NCBI GenBank assembly: GCA_021904315.1 | Contig: CM038923.1 | Coordinates: 6,950,038-7,014,037, forward strand | Length of the DNA stretch: 64,000 nucleotides | Direction of reading: 5' to 3' | Source: Sphagnum magellanicum | Lineage: Eukaryota; Streptophyta; Sphagnopsida; Sphagnales; Sphagnaceae | Shown here: positions 25,209-37,400 of the stretch, piece after piece | Layout: every line of letters starts with the position of its first letter | Position numbering within the stretch: the first letter of the stretch is position 1 | The notes under the pieces: model-generated | Told to the model about the DNA's origin: nothing | Databases searched by the model: none | The model's input: only the letters and a program-made list of their open reading frames with translations | Program-made: the position numbers and the translations under genes

Positions 25209-25310
25209 TGAATTTGAATAAATTCAAATTCTTAAATTAAATTGAATCAAATTTAAGAATTTAAATTCTTAAATTTGATTCAAATTCGTTGAACTGAATT
25301 CAAATTCAAT
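25209..25310. repeat. Long AT-rich palindrome with a perfect 42-bp core
   Basis: Positions 25242-25283 are identical to their own reverse complement over all 42 bp, with the centre at GAATTTAAATTC. Imperfect inverted arms, rich in TTGAATTTGAA/TTCAAATTCAA words, extend it to about 100 bp. It could be the end product of a foldback insertion or an AT-rich cruciform-prone site. Confidence 0.9.
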
Positions 25311-26087
25311 CCAAACGAAATGGGATGCAAATTGGTCCAGAAGACATTGAAAACCTGCTTGTACCTATTGTGTTGAAAACAAAATAAAAACCCTGAAAAA
25401 AGTCAGAGATCCAAAAGATTCCTTTCCATCTGTCTTTACTTGGAAATCAGCTAAACAGATTTTAGTTTGAAACTGTCCAATGGACTACTCATCCAATAGA
25501 TTGACTTATGGAACCTAAAGGTGTTCTACCTACCAGTTTAGACAAATCATCATCACTGGAATTAGAGCTTGCATGAGAAGAAGCATTCAAGCCATCCCGG
25601 CTAAGATGGTACCCTGCCCAGTGGTAGGTTCAGAGACTGGGTCAGTACTACAGAAATATGCATCATATTCACACTGCAAAAAATTTAGGGGACTATACAC
25701 AAAACAAAGTCACCCAAATTGGTGAAGAATTTGCAAACTGCTCCAACACTCATGAGTCATGACAATCATGTCATTCTTACTGGTGGAGATCCGGTTGCCA
25801 TTTGAACCTATGCTGAATGAGCCGCTAGCACACACAAAAAACACTGTGAGTTCTCTTTCAAAAGTAACTAGTGCTCATTGAAGAAAAACCCATGTAGTAA
25901 ACAACAGAAATGCCTGCAGTGAGGATGCCCCTGCAGACATGATGAAGGGGTGCAGGTATGTGAAAGTGTTCAGGGATTGCAAAGGCTTCACTATCACACA
26001 GACCAAGATCCAATTGACCACCTGCCCCCAACTGGCATGCCAAGTCATAGCTGAGTGAATCTACAACTATGAAATGAGTGATAACCT

Positions 26088-28778
26088 CTATTGATAAGGC
26101 CTGTAGCGTGTTGGCCGCCTGTATCTTGGTGCTTTCCTGCAGAGCATTACATTTTTTATTATAAGAATGGGCACAATCATGCCAACCAGCGAACCACTTG
26201 ATTATCCTTTCTTACTAATTTCTACATGCAGATATGCCTTGACTGTTTCAGAGAAAATATTCTTGTTGTTGCTAAAGCAACCACACATTGCCTCCCAACC
26301 TCATCCTCACTGGCTCTGTAAACATCATCCAAAAACATAAAACAAAATCCTACATCATCAAGAATATGAGCATCATCACTGAAGAAGCTAAGCAGTCGCT
26401 GGCAAGCATAATCGCATATGTTTACATAAACATGTGACCCTACACACTGCAAAAACAAACACCAATGAAGAGCCCATAAAACTTTGGAAACTAGGGTATG
26501 AAATATGCAACCGCACTTGTCAGAAATAGGGAAATCCATAGAGGATACCCACACATAACTATAGGGAGCATACCCATAAGGAGGCAGATAGGGCCTCCTG
26601 GGGCGGTACCCCGAAACTGAATTGTCTCGACCACCTCGGAAAGCCTTCATTCCTGGAACATTTGTCCTCTTTGCTGTCACCTGCATCCATGCCCCACTCC
26701 AAAAAGCCTTCCTCAGAACAGTGTGTCCCACCAGACACTCTTGAACACCTCTTATGAAGCACACCACAGCAGATGTGGTATACCTACTAAACCACAAGCA
26801 GCTACTAACCATCACAATAGCTAGCAAGTATCAACCATAGCAGGTCAAAGAGATTGCTTTTTCTACAGATGGCTGGAAAAATGCATGATGGGTTGTGATA
26901 TAGTTTTTAAGATTTGGAAGGGATCAGGCAGGACTCTGCATTCCAAGACACCGAGGTATGCGACCTGCTATTCAGTTGTATATACACAAGAGCCATGCTA
27001 AAGATATAATTGAATGCAGGGCTATAGACTAAAACAACAGCATACCCAAACCTAGAACTATCTGCTATCTCACTGTGAAACTAGTGGTGCACAGAAAATT
27101 GTGATGCACATTTAGGTTAAAAACTGAAAACCTTTAGTTGGCGAGCATGTAATTCAGATTCACTGAGCAGTACTGCATTTTGGACTGCCTCCTCCTCCAA
27201 AAACTCCACATAAGCATATCTGCAGTTCCAAACAAGTAGATAGATATCCTCAGTGTGTTCAGGATGTGAAATAGCAAAGCCAGAATGTGGTTCTTGCTAA
27301 TAAAAACAACCGGAGAGAAAAATATGGGAATACAGAATTTCTTTAGATCCATGTGCAGCATACTATTACAGTACAAAACATCTTTAGATCTCCAAAATAT
27401 ACCACATAGCTATGACATTCCAGAGAAAATCTCCATGACAACAACACTTGGAAGGTTGTAACACGACAATGAGTGTGGTCATAACCTTATGAGAGTCACT
27501 CACAAAGTGTCAGAGCATCAACCTTCTCCTCACAAATCACAGTGACGAGCTGCCATAAGGTACTACCCAATGACTTCATCAGCTTGTGACTGTGGGTGTA
27601 GACACATATACAAATCCAACCCAAATTTCAGGCAAAATCTGAGCAAATCCTGAGCTTCTGCGACATATCTGTAAGCAATGGGAAGACTCAATCTTGCTGT
27701 TGACTAGCACTCTAGAGACATAGCTGATAAAAGAAAATGTCAATAGCATGCTGAATCAAGCAGTAGCAAGCTTTGTGAGGGGGCAAGCTTCATTCCATTT
27801 ATATGGTCCAATATGTAACATACCCTAAAAAGCGCAGGAAATAAAAGACTTGATGTGTTTAGGTGCTCTGACCCCTTTGGCTGTCCAAACTTGTCCGTCA
27901 GAATTGTAACTCGGTTAACTGTACCACATGACTGGAAATGTTGTTGCACCTCTTCTGGAGTGCAAGAATAATCCACCTGACAAAACACAGCAAACAGTCA
28001 CAACAATCCCAGCCTGCCATCTTGGCCCCTTGTTGCAGGAGGGTATCATGGCTGGCACACATTCATGAGATTGTAGAGAAATTTCCATAATACAGATGCT
28101 AAGAACTCAATTGCAGTTGGGCAGGGAAAGAATAGTACATTGCCAACAAACACCGACCGAGCATCAGCCTCTTTGTTTGCCTGTGCCACAGCTTCTGCAC
28201 CTGCAGGACCTGCAATTGAGCAACTACAATTAGGTGTGCCAACAGTTTGTTTGTCATGGGTGGAATCGTGATTCCTTCAAGTCCCTAGAATCCATTCTTC
28301 AAATTTACTTTGGGAAAGTTTGGAAGTCAGTGTTTCACAATTCCTTCATGAAGTCTTCTAAAACAAGTCCAGAAAGAAACCCTAACAACAAACATGCCTT
28401 GAACAGCAGCAGCAACCATCTCTTTTTCGACTTTGGCTTGCATATCACGGAGTGCGGCAGCTTCCTCTTCCATTTCCTTCAACCGCTTCTTCATCTCCTC
28501 TAGCTCCTCCTATAAGATAAGAATAGAGAAAAGAGAAAAATTCTCGTCAAGGGTTGCAAGCAAGCTGCCATTAGGGTTTCTGAAACCCCTACCTCGGCTT
28601 TGAGTCAAAGCAGAACAACAGGCCCCAGAAGCGCGACTCTCTCACTCACCTTAGGAACGGCATCGTCCGGGACAACATCGCCGTCGACTGTGATGCTCTC
28701 GTTTATGGGTTTTCCATCAAGGTCGCCTTCTTCCGGAAAAATGTCTCCCCCATAAACCTCATGCTCGTCTTCCATCAT
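26088..28778 (-). CDS. PABN: Nuclear poly(A)-binding protein, PABPN1/PABN type
   Basis: The product coats growing poly(A) tails in the nucleus and helps set tail length and export of mRNA. I model seven coding exons on the minus strand: 28650-28778, 28398-28509, 28139-28209, 27873-27976, 27132-27219, 26553-26680, 26088-26136. They total 681 nt and 226 residues, close to Arabidopsis PABN proteins. It starts [19 protein letters not shown] (acidic N-terminus). A charged coiled coil follows at about 44-75 ([20 protein letters not shown]). One RRM spans about 99-175, with RNP2 VFVGNV and RNP1 KGYAYVEF. An Arg/Tyr/Pro-rich tail ends in RYRPYQ, as in plant homologues. Intron 2 appears to start with GC (28397-28396), because only that junction keeps the frame. 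The exon 6 donor is chosen by phase and gives SYVKAP where homologues read YGKAP. An alternative start at the second Met is equally possible. Confidence 0.95.
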
Positions 28779-28943
28779 CGCCAGAGAACTCCGAACACGA
28801 AGGAAATAAAACCGGTTACCCTACTACCGCTCTTCTCCGCACTCTCCCTCCAAATCTCTCTCTACTCCTCCCCAAAACAAAAAGAACCTTCAGACTCGCA
28901 AGCCGCAAGATAGGTCTGAGGGCTGCTAGAGGAGCCCACAAGA

Positions 28944-28952
28944 AAACCCTAA
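28944..28952 (+). promoter_or_regulatory. Telo-box upstream of the PABN gene
   Basis: AAACCCTAA lies 166-174 bp upstream of the start codon of the minus-strand gene. Telo-boxes of this form are common near the start sites of plant genes for translation and RNA-binding proteins. Purine-rich sequence on the minus strand between here and the ATG is the likely 5' UTR. Confidence 0.45.
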
Positions 28953-28959
28953 TTCTGTA

Positions 28960-29995
28960 GCTTCTGGTTGAACTGGGCAGATAATACCTTTGCAGATAAT
29001 AATACTCATGCAGGATTGCATCTTCTTTTGATGGAGGTTGTCAGTCTCTCTGTTTGTTCACTAAATGTTTTCATAACTCGAAAGTTTCGCTGTCTAATGA
29101 TCTTATGTAACTAGCTAGTTAGCTTGGTCTCATGATGCTGCTCCACATGTATTCTAGGGTTTCGGATTCTAGGATGAAGTTCTTCACTGGAGTGCAGGGA
29201 ATACAAAGATATTAGAGACATTTGGACACTTGGGTTGTGAAGGTTTTCATTTGAAATTAGTTGCAGAATCTCCCTGGTGAGTGCTAAAGTGATCAGCTGT
29301 ATGAAGTGTTTGTTGCATGGTGTTTCAAGCTACAAGCATGCACATCCACTCAAGAATAAGGATATTCCTCTTATATTTCGTTTAGCCTAAAACCAGAGTA
29401 TAGAACTTGACATTACAAATTGTCTAGGAAATGTTGTAGAGTCTAGACAGCATGTGACCAACAAGATGATGATGATGATGATGATCTGTGTATGTAGGTA
29501 GAACCTTGAGGATACCATGATGTAATACATGTATATCTTAACTTGTGTGCTATATTGTTGGGCTTCCGCATTGTTGTGTAAGGTTTTTTGAAGAAAAGAA
29601 AGGATTGTAGCAGCTTTACAACAGAAGCTGGTTAGAAGTTACCATGAAATGCAAGACTTGGAAAACTTGATCCTTGGCTTTCTTGCTCTGTGAGAAACAT
29701 TGATGGTGGGACTTGTGCTACAATCATGAATGTAAGTTATTCTGCTGAATATTCAGCAATGCTTCATACCTTTGTCTCCACTGTGTGTTAATGAATGCAC
29801 ACATGAACTATTGTGGAAGTATGAATGTGCACATATGCTGTACTCTTTAAAAGTCTGTAGCAAACATCAACTTGACATCTCAATTTAGACCCAATTAGAA
29901 GGGCATAGAAGAATGTCATGTTAGTTATCGATTCCTTGGGATGGTTACAAGGCTATGTGATTTGTATGAAGGTTTTCAGAGGCCAAAACTTTGCA
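28960..29995. other. Non-coding stretch upstream of the PABN gene
   Basis: Probably includes the promoter of the minus-strand gene. A (GAT)n tract lies at 29465-29485. No reading frame is recognised. Confidence 0.5.
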
Positions 29996-30520
29996 ATCAT
30001 CATAAATTGACAATCTTATATATTAAAGCAACAATGGTGTCTGTTTACTTGTCTGTCTGTCTGGGCAGTGCCTGGAAAATTCTTGAAACTTCCTTAGATG
30101 TAACTTCCCCAGATGTAACTGACTCCAGAAAATGTCTATCTGTGTGGGTAGTGCCTGGAAAATTCTTGGAGCTTCCCCAGATGTAACTGACTCCAGAGAA
30201 TGTCTATCTGTGTGGGTAGTGCCTGGAAAATTCTTGGAGCTTCCCCAAATGTAACTTCCCCAGATGCAACTGACTCCAGAGAAAAAAGATTGCCCCTGAT
30301 TTCTTTTTGTTCTGGAGTCAGTTACATTTGAAGAAGTTACATCTGGGGAAGCTCCAAGAATTTTCCAGGCACTGCCCACACAGACAGACATTCTCTGGAG
30401 TCAGGTACATCTAGGGAAGTTACATCTGGGGAAGTCCAAGAATTTTCCAGGCACTGCCCAGACACCGACAAACAGACACCACTGTTGCTTTAATATATAA
30501 GATTGTCAATTTATGATGAT
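29996..30520. repeat. 525-bp inverted repeat with tandem units in its arms
   Basis: The outer ends are near-perfect inverted copies: ATCATCATAAATTGACAATC at 29996 and its complement ending at 30520, continuing inward through TTATATATTAAAGCAACA and TGGTGTCTGTTT. Inside, the left arm carries about three and the right arm about two copies of an 80-bp unit marked by GTGCCTGGAAAATTCTTGGA, CTTCCCCAGATGTAACT and GACTCCAGAGAATGTCTA. The centre lies near 30285-30310. Transcription across it would give a long, largely double-stranded hairpin. It could be a foldback-type mobile element or an evolving small-RNA locus. No coding capacity is seen. Confidence 0.93.
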
Positions 30521-33500
30521 CTTGACATGGGAGCTTCACATGGCACAGCTTAGATGGTTCTAAACGTGGCAGCTCAGAAGTGACTCCCCAAGGACCAGTC
30601 TTTATTTCCTTTTGGCAAATTTCACTCAAATCCAACCACCCTTATTAAGAGTGGAAACCCCGAATTTGGAACATGGAATGCGTTAAGCATTTTCCTATGC
30701 CAAGCAATGAAGCAGCCAATGATTCCATCACCATCTGATCAAATTCATTTATTCAAGGTATTAGCCATTGTAACTTCCCTATATGGTTAACGTTGCATAT
30801 GTTGTTCTGCTATGAATGCATGTGGGCTTCTAAATCTTTACCACATGGTACAATGCTGTCATCATCTGGCTAAAATTGCTCAAACGATCCAAATGCTTCT
30901 CTACGTACAAAGCACCAAGGACATCATCATTGTGTGAAATTGACAATGTCTAGTTCAAATATTTCATAACATAGCCAAAGTTGTTGTGAAAAGGTATGGT
31001 GACAAGACATGCTTGTGTTGTTCAAGGTCAACATTCATTCAACATAAAATGGGGAAGGACCTTTAATGTATGGAAGTAAGAACTAAGTAAAACTTGATGT
31101 ATGAAGGAAAGAAACTACAAATGAAACATTAGGATGTAGGGTGTTATGACAAATGAGTGAAACAAGTGATGCAAGCCTTGTGAAAAGGGATTTCATCACA
31201 TTTAATATAAACAAAAATAGTTCTTTGTATAAAAATTGGGCTTAGAGGTTTTTTTTTTTAATGTTGCACCTTGAGCCAATCTTGACTTGTTAACATGGCA
31301 ATTTGTGATTGATGACACAATGTTTAAACAATGTTGCTTAAAAAATGATTTTAGATATTTAATACCCATTGGATTACTTTCAAATTTATCCAAATGCTAC
31401 ATTGATATGTTATAAACATTGATGTAAAATACAATACGCATTTACTAAAGTTGCAAACATGTCAAATAAGAATTCATTATACTTATAGTGCCTTCTTTTA
31501 TTACAAATGTACCTTGTTATAATGGTTCATTTGAAGATATGGCAATATTAATGGCAAACACATCTCATCATTCTTGAAGGGGAAATATTATTGCCCCAAG
31601 TTTATAGATGAGTTTGAAATATGTTTAAGACTTTCAAAAAATTGACATGTGAACAAACCCAACATTAATCTATAAGAAGCAAATAGGATTGAAGTGACTT
31701 TTTTAACTCCAGATTGGCATTGAAAGAATGTGTCAATGAAATTCACAATAAATCTAAATCTCCCACTTAAAAAAGGATTTGAAACAATCATGGTGGTGGA
31801 TTGATCGCATAAAACTACCCATTTATGCCATTAAAGGTGTTGCACATCTTAAGAATGGGAAGCCTATTTATGGCAAATGTGTTCAAGCATCATGACTTTC
31901 TACATGAATTTATGTCAATCACAACTTTAGTTCATAACTAAGTTTTGGTGAATGTCATCAAAATGGATAAGGTCAAAGTTCAAAATGAACACATAGTACC
32001 TTGGTGGTTTTGGCACAAATTATATTAGTTTTAAAAATGCTGAAATTTTCAAAAAAAATACGACTCGTGGAGAATGTTTTGTGAACAAAAATGAAGAATC
32101 TTCTTTGAAATAAATATATATATACAAATGGAATCTTCAAATAAAATTATTCAACAAAAATGTGCTACAATTGCCAAATTATCACAATAATTTTGTTTGT
32201 TCCCTACACTAATGGGGAAAGTAAAGGGTGAAATTATATAGAATTAAACAATTCCTAAATGTTTATATTGTGATAAGCCAACATCATTGGGTGAAACATC
32301 TCAAACTAGTTGAATCCTATTGCAACAATTTAAAACATTCTACGATGGGGATAACACTTTTCTAAATGGTAATAAATAAATCATAAAATGTTCTTATGAC
32401 TTGGTTTGCTAGTTAACAACCTCATAACAAGTTAGGTAGAACCCAACTCAATGCAAATGGAATCATCTTTGGGAACTTTGAACTTTCATGAATGAGAAAC
32501 TCAAATATGGACCATGTCCAAAATGTCACTATTATTTTTCATAATCATTCAATGAAATAACATAAGAAGGTTAGAGATGCACTATTTAACACCTTCTTTA
32601 TGAGTAGGGGTCAACAGTTAACATAACTAACAAAAATGTTTTGTATCAAGTTAAAATCACATGCAAAAATAAGGTTGTGAAGTTTTAAGAAACTTAAAAT
32701 TGTTCCCATTGTGAATTGATGGTAGGATAAAATTATCAACATGACATGGAACAAATCGAACCACCTTGTGTAAATTTTTTTACTAGGGTCATCTTGCTTT
32801 TGATCTAGTCCACAACATTTTTAACATTTATCTTCCAACCTTATTAAAGGTCCATAAATTGATTAAATTTATTGGCTTTGAATTTGAACATGTGTTATCA
32901 TAACTTCATTGAAAAATTGATTGTTAATTCATAAATTATCTTTAATAAATAAAATTGTGACCACATTTTTGTTAACCATATTGATACTAACATGTTTTGT
33001 CAACCAAAGCACTTGAAGGAGCATGGTTGGCTCCATGTCAAACAATATAATGTATTTTCATGTGAATGTTTCCATTCCTTATAAATAATATTGTATTCAA
33101 AAATAATTGTTTTGGGCCTCACCAATGCCATGTATTCCTATAATCAAATGATCACATACACGTGGATGCCTTTTGCAAACTTTCACAGAGCTTGGATTCA
33201 ATTTGTGTGATATGTGTAATTTATTAACCTTGTCACCTTGGTAGTTTGTTTTAAATTACTCAAAAACTCAACCAATAGGTATCAAGCCTTTTTTGTAATA
33301 GAATTCCAAATTTACCCTATTTCTTATGATCCTTGTTGTTGTCTTTTGTTTTCAAAGAGGAATAATATGTTTTCAAATGTTTATTCATACAAAACAAAAG
33401 GTTTTTCCATATTTTAATTCAAGTGAAATAAAATAAATGGAAAATTAAAATTGATTATTCTTGGAAAAACAATTGTATTATTATCTTTTGATATTTGTTT

Positions 33501-36500
33501 GTTTTCTATATGAGTGTGGGAATTCTACAAATTTCATGTTGGAATATCTATAACATCAACCTTTAAAATTAAAATGTAATTTAAAATAAAAATGACAAGA
33601 AAAAAAATTGTTTTCATGCTTTATGTTTGGTAAGGCCTTTAATTTAATGCAAAACTAGAATTCGTGTACCACCCTCCAATACCACCATAGGTGCTATGGT
33701 GGTATACTTATTCTAATAACATTTTTGACCTCAAGTCTTACCTATTACATCACAATGTTCTTACACCTCTTGTCATTAATATATATAGATCAATGACCAA
33801 ATTACACATCACATTTTGACCTTTTAAGCATGTGAGACACACCACAAATACATGTGATAATTTTTTGTGAAAGGTAATTCGAAATATTATAGGCGAAAAC
33901 ATGAATAGGTGGACTATTTAGATTGTCACACTTGTAATTTTTTTGGATTACATAAAAATGTAAACTTTTAAGCCATATTCAAATTTTACATTATATTTTT
34001 TTAAATTATTCATGTTGTCATAAATTTTAATGGGAATCATCATAAAAAAATGGAATGAATTTTAAGAAGATTATGGATTCATAATAAACTTTTGAAATGA
34101 AAACACTATGTCTATCACACAAAAACAATGAAAAATGTGAACTCAAAAAATATGTCAAAGTAGCGTCAAAATAAAAATTAAAAAGGAAAGCATCATAAAA
34201 TGAAGAATTTAATAATGAAGTGCATTGAAACTTCCATATATATATAAGTTTTAAATGACGTGATTATTGAAATTTTTATCCTTGAAAGTCCATTTCACAT
34301 TTAAAATTTTAATATTTTGCACGGATTTTTTTATCAATCACACATTTAAGGATATTCATAGGTTGGTTTATTAATATTTATGATTAAAAGTAAAGGGGAT
34401 AATTATAGGATTTATGCTTTGATAATTGTTAAAACTACAAAAACATTCGCTAATGTTAAATTATGGACTCAAATGCTACTTTTGAGCCACCTAACAATGT
34501 TTTCGCCCTATAGGAAGCCTTTTTGAACCACAAATAGGGTGAAAATTTTGAATTTGAAAATCTTTTTATATAATATCATTTATGAAAATTTTGAAAAATG
34601 GTTTGAATCCTTTAAAAACCCAAACAATGAACCTTGCATCATCTTAGGTTAATGAATCAACTTCAAATCAAGCAATATTAATAGCCATTTCCTTGGATGA
34701 TAGTTTATGACCATAAATTTTCAAAGGTTACATAAATAATAATAAATCCCATGTTATATAAATCCTAATTTCTTTTCAATTGGTAAGAATTTTCATTTTA
34801 AATGGGAAATTTCCACTTTATATTAATTTAGTTCAATGATAAATATAATCCTATTCCCATTCATAAACATTTTTAAATGCAACTTCAAAATCGGTATACC
34901 ATTTACTATTCTATAACTTGGGCCAACCAAAAGGCCCACTAAATCCAAAACAATGAATTCATTTGAAGGGTTAAATATTACCCCACCATACATACAAATT
35001 TGCGAGGCAACAATGCCTTTTACACCACCTTGCTGCTTAGATTCCATATGAAGAAACATATGGGGTATTATGGTGAAGATGTTTTAATATATTAGCTTGT
35101 GAAGCTATTGTTTCAAATTTGTGACAGTCCCAAAACTTGAACCTAACTACCATTGACTACTTCAAAAGTTGTCTTATTATGATTTTGCACATGTGTTCAT
35201 ATAAAAGTTAATATAATATGAAATGTGAACACCTAGAACCCACCTTCTCGTTTACTAACCTCGCTATGAATGTACAATATCATAGTACTTAGGTAGTTTT
35301 GACACACAAATGCCAAATAATTAATATATTTTAGAATTTGAACTTCAACATTTAAGTTTTTAATTCTAAAATTTTCATTCAGTAAGGAATATAATCATGA
35401 AACACACAACATCTATCACAAATGTCATGTTGTCCTTGTGATAAGCTAGTTCATAATTAGTACATTTAGATTTGGCCAAGGTTTAAATTTGGTTACATTC
35501 AAACTTGGTTTTTTTACTATTTTGATTAAATTTCCAAACAAATTTGACATAAGTGACTAATGAATTTTCAAAAATTTGACAACACAAAATAATTTAATTT
35601 ATACCAAAGTCATCCATGTATTACAACAATATGTATGCAATGTATCAATCATCAAATCAATGTCCTTGTCATATTCATCAATTGATTTTTTTGAAAATTT
35701 CAAAAATAATCCATAACAATTTTGTATTATATTATAATAATAGTGTGAAGTTGAATTTTCAACTTGTTCCCACTTTGTGAGTTTTATTTGGAAACTCATT
35801 ACAATGCAATAAAATAAAATTTGAAAGTTTGATGTTTTAATATTGTTGTATATAGTTGTTGTGCCATTCCTCCACTTATAAACATAGTTGAATCGGTGGT
35901 TCATCCCAACCAATAGTCAATTAACATGCGCCTAGATCATGTTTGAGCTTTGTATGACCTAATAACAATTTTTCAAATTTTATATGCCCAAATTTAATTG
36001 AATTATATTTTGAAAGTAAATTCAAAACTATTTGATTATCCATCATTGAATTTACCTATTCTAGCATTGTATATTTAATAATTAAACATGGCCACCCACT
36101 AACCATTGTTTGGTTTCATAATGCATTTACTTGGTTGCTCAACTTTTCATCCAACCACATAGTGTTTAGTCCATATGTAGTCACAATAAGCTTGTCCATT
36201 AACTAATTTTAATGAATTTGGAATGAATGAACAATAGATTATATACATTGAAAGGCATATTTGTGGATGAAAATCTTTTTCAAAAATATATATATTTAAA
36301 ATATGGTAACAACATTGATGTATAATAAACTTGAAGTGCAATAATTTATTAAATTCAGATTTGTTTTTTAGAGGTAGTAAGTAAAGTTGTGGTGTGATGG
36401 AAACAAGTACAATCTATGGTGTTTAGGATTATATTAGTGTGAGTTGAAACATAACAACACATTTTGGGTTTTGCAACTAGCCTTTACAACTACATATTAA

Positions 36501-36639
36501 TTAGAAAGGACATATGCAATTAGAGATTAATGAGTTGTTAAACCTATGTTGTTTCACTTATTTAGTCACAAGGGACATTCAATTGCAAAGCCCAGTCGTT
36601 TTTATGATTAAAATTTTGAAATTTTCTTATAATAATGAA
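30521..36639. other. Six-kilobase AT-rich gene-free stretch
   Basis: No protein domain is recognised on either strand. Open frames of up to 104 codons occur on the minus strand (35599-35913 and 34823-35059) but resemble nothing I know. Similar short phrases (GAACACATAGTACCT... GGTAGTTTTG) recur near 31990 and 35230, hinting at buried copies of an old repeat. A perfect small inverted repeat (12-bp arms, 3-bp spacer) lies at 33679-33705. Confidence 0.5.
33679..33705. repeat. Perfect small inverted repeat
   Basis: ATACCACCATAG and CTATGGTGGTAT are separated by GTG. There is no T-run after it and no gene nearby, so a terminator role is not suggested. Confidence 0.85.
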
Positions 36640-37400
36640 ATTATATGTCATCATTAACCTAGTTTAACCTAGCTAAGTTAAGCAACTTAGCCTAGGTCAC
36701 CTAGCCAAAAATCAACCTAATTTAACTTAGTTAGGTTATCTACCTATGTTAGGCAACCTAGGCTACCTAACCTAGACTAAGTGGCCTATATTAAAAACAA
36801 ACATTGAACTCCTAACCTAAAAAGCCTAGATTAGACTACTTAACCTAAACCAAGTGGCCTACGTATTATAAGTTACAAGAGTGAAGACTTGAACCCCCAC
36901 CTTCACTTTGGGGTTCAAGTTTTCATCCATTACACTACCACATTTTTTTATACTAATTATATTTAACACAAAGTTATGAAATTCAAAAGTTTTAGCCTTG
37001 AATTAACCTTGGCCACCCTAGGTCAACCTACCTACTACCTATTAACCTAACCTAGATTAACCTAAGCATTTTTAGGCTAAAAAAGACCTAAGATAATTAT
37101 GTTACATTTCATTGCATCTAGTTGCACAAACTTGAAGTGGTTACAAACTTGATAAAATATTTTATAATGGGGCTACCTAGGTTAACTTGACAAGGAACCT
37201 TGGCAAGCCTACCTAGGTTAACCTATTAATAGGGTAATTTATTCTAAGTATATCTAAACATACTAAATGTAATAAATTTCTTATTTATAGTTAAGTAACT
37301 TACAAGGTAACCTCTATTACGAAACTTAAGTTTTTACTAAGTAGCCTACATAGATAGGTTAATTTAATAGGTATGTTAACTTAAGTTAATGTGTTCAGTA
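36640..37400. repeat. Cluster of CCTAGGTT/AACCTAGG words and palindromes
   Basis: Within about 750 bp the words AACCTAG, CCTAGGTT, CTACCTAG and TTAGGTTA recur many times in both orientations, separated by variable spacers. They form overlapping short palindromes. The same words form an inverted pair, ACCTAGGCTAG/CTAGCCTAGGT, near 46823-46854 inside the large CACTA-like element. It looks like a decayed subterminal repeat array of a DNA transposon. Confidence 0.65.
36885..36942 (-). mobile_element. tRNA-like SINE head
   Basis: On the minus strand TGGTAGTGTAATGG (A-box-like) is followed about 30 bp later by GGGGGTTCAAGTCTTC (B box, consensus GGTTCGANTCC). This spacing and order match an RNA polymerase III promoter of tRNA origin. 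The segment does not fold into a complete tRNA, so a SINE head is likelier than a working tRNA gene. Confidence 0.5.

Larger units (their letters stand above)
23577..26087. other. Intergenic space between two convergent genes
   Basis: Must contain both 3' UTRs, since the Argonaute gene (plus) and the poly(A)-binding protein gene (minus) point at each other across 2.5 kb. I could not place either poly(A) site. It also holds R1 copy B and a long palindrome near 25.25 kb. Confidence 0.5.
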
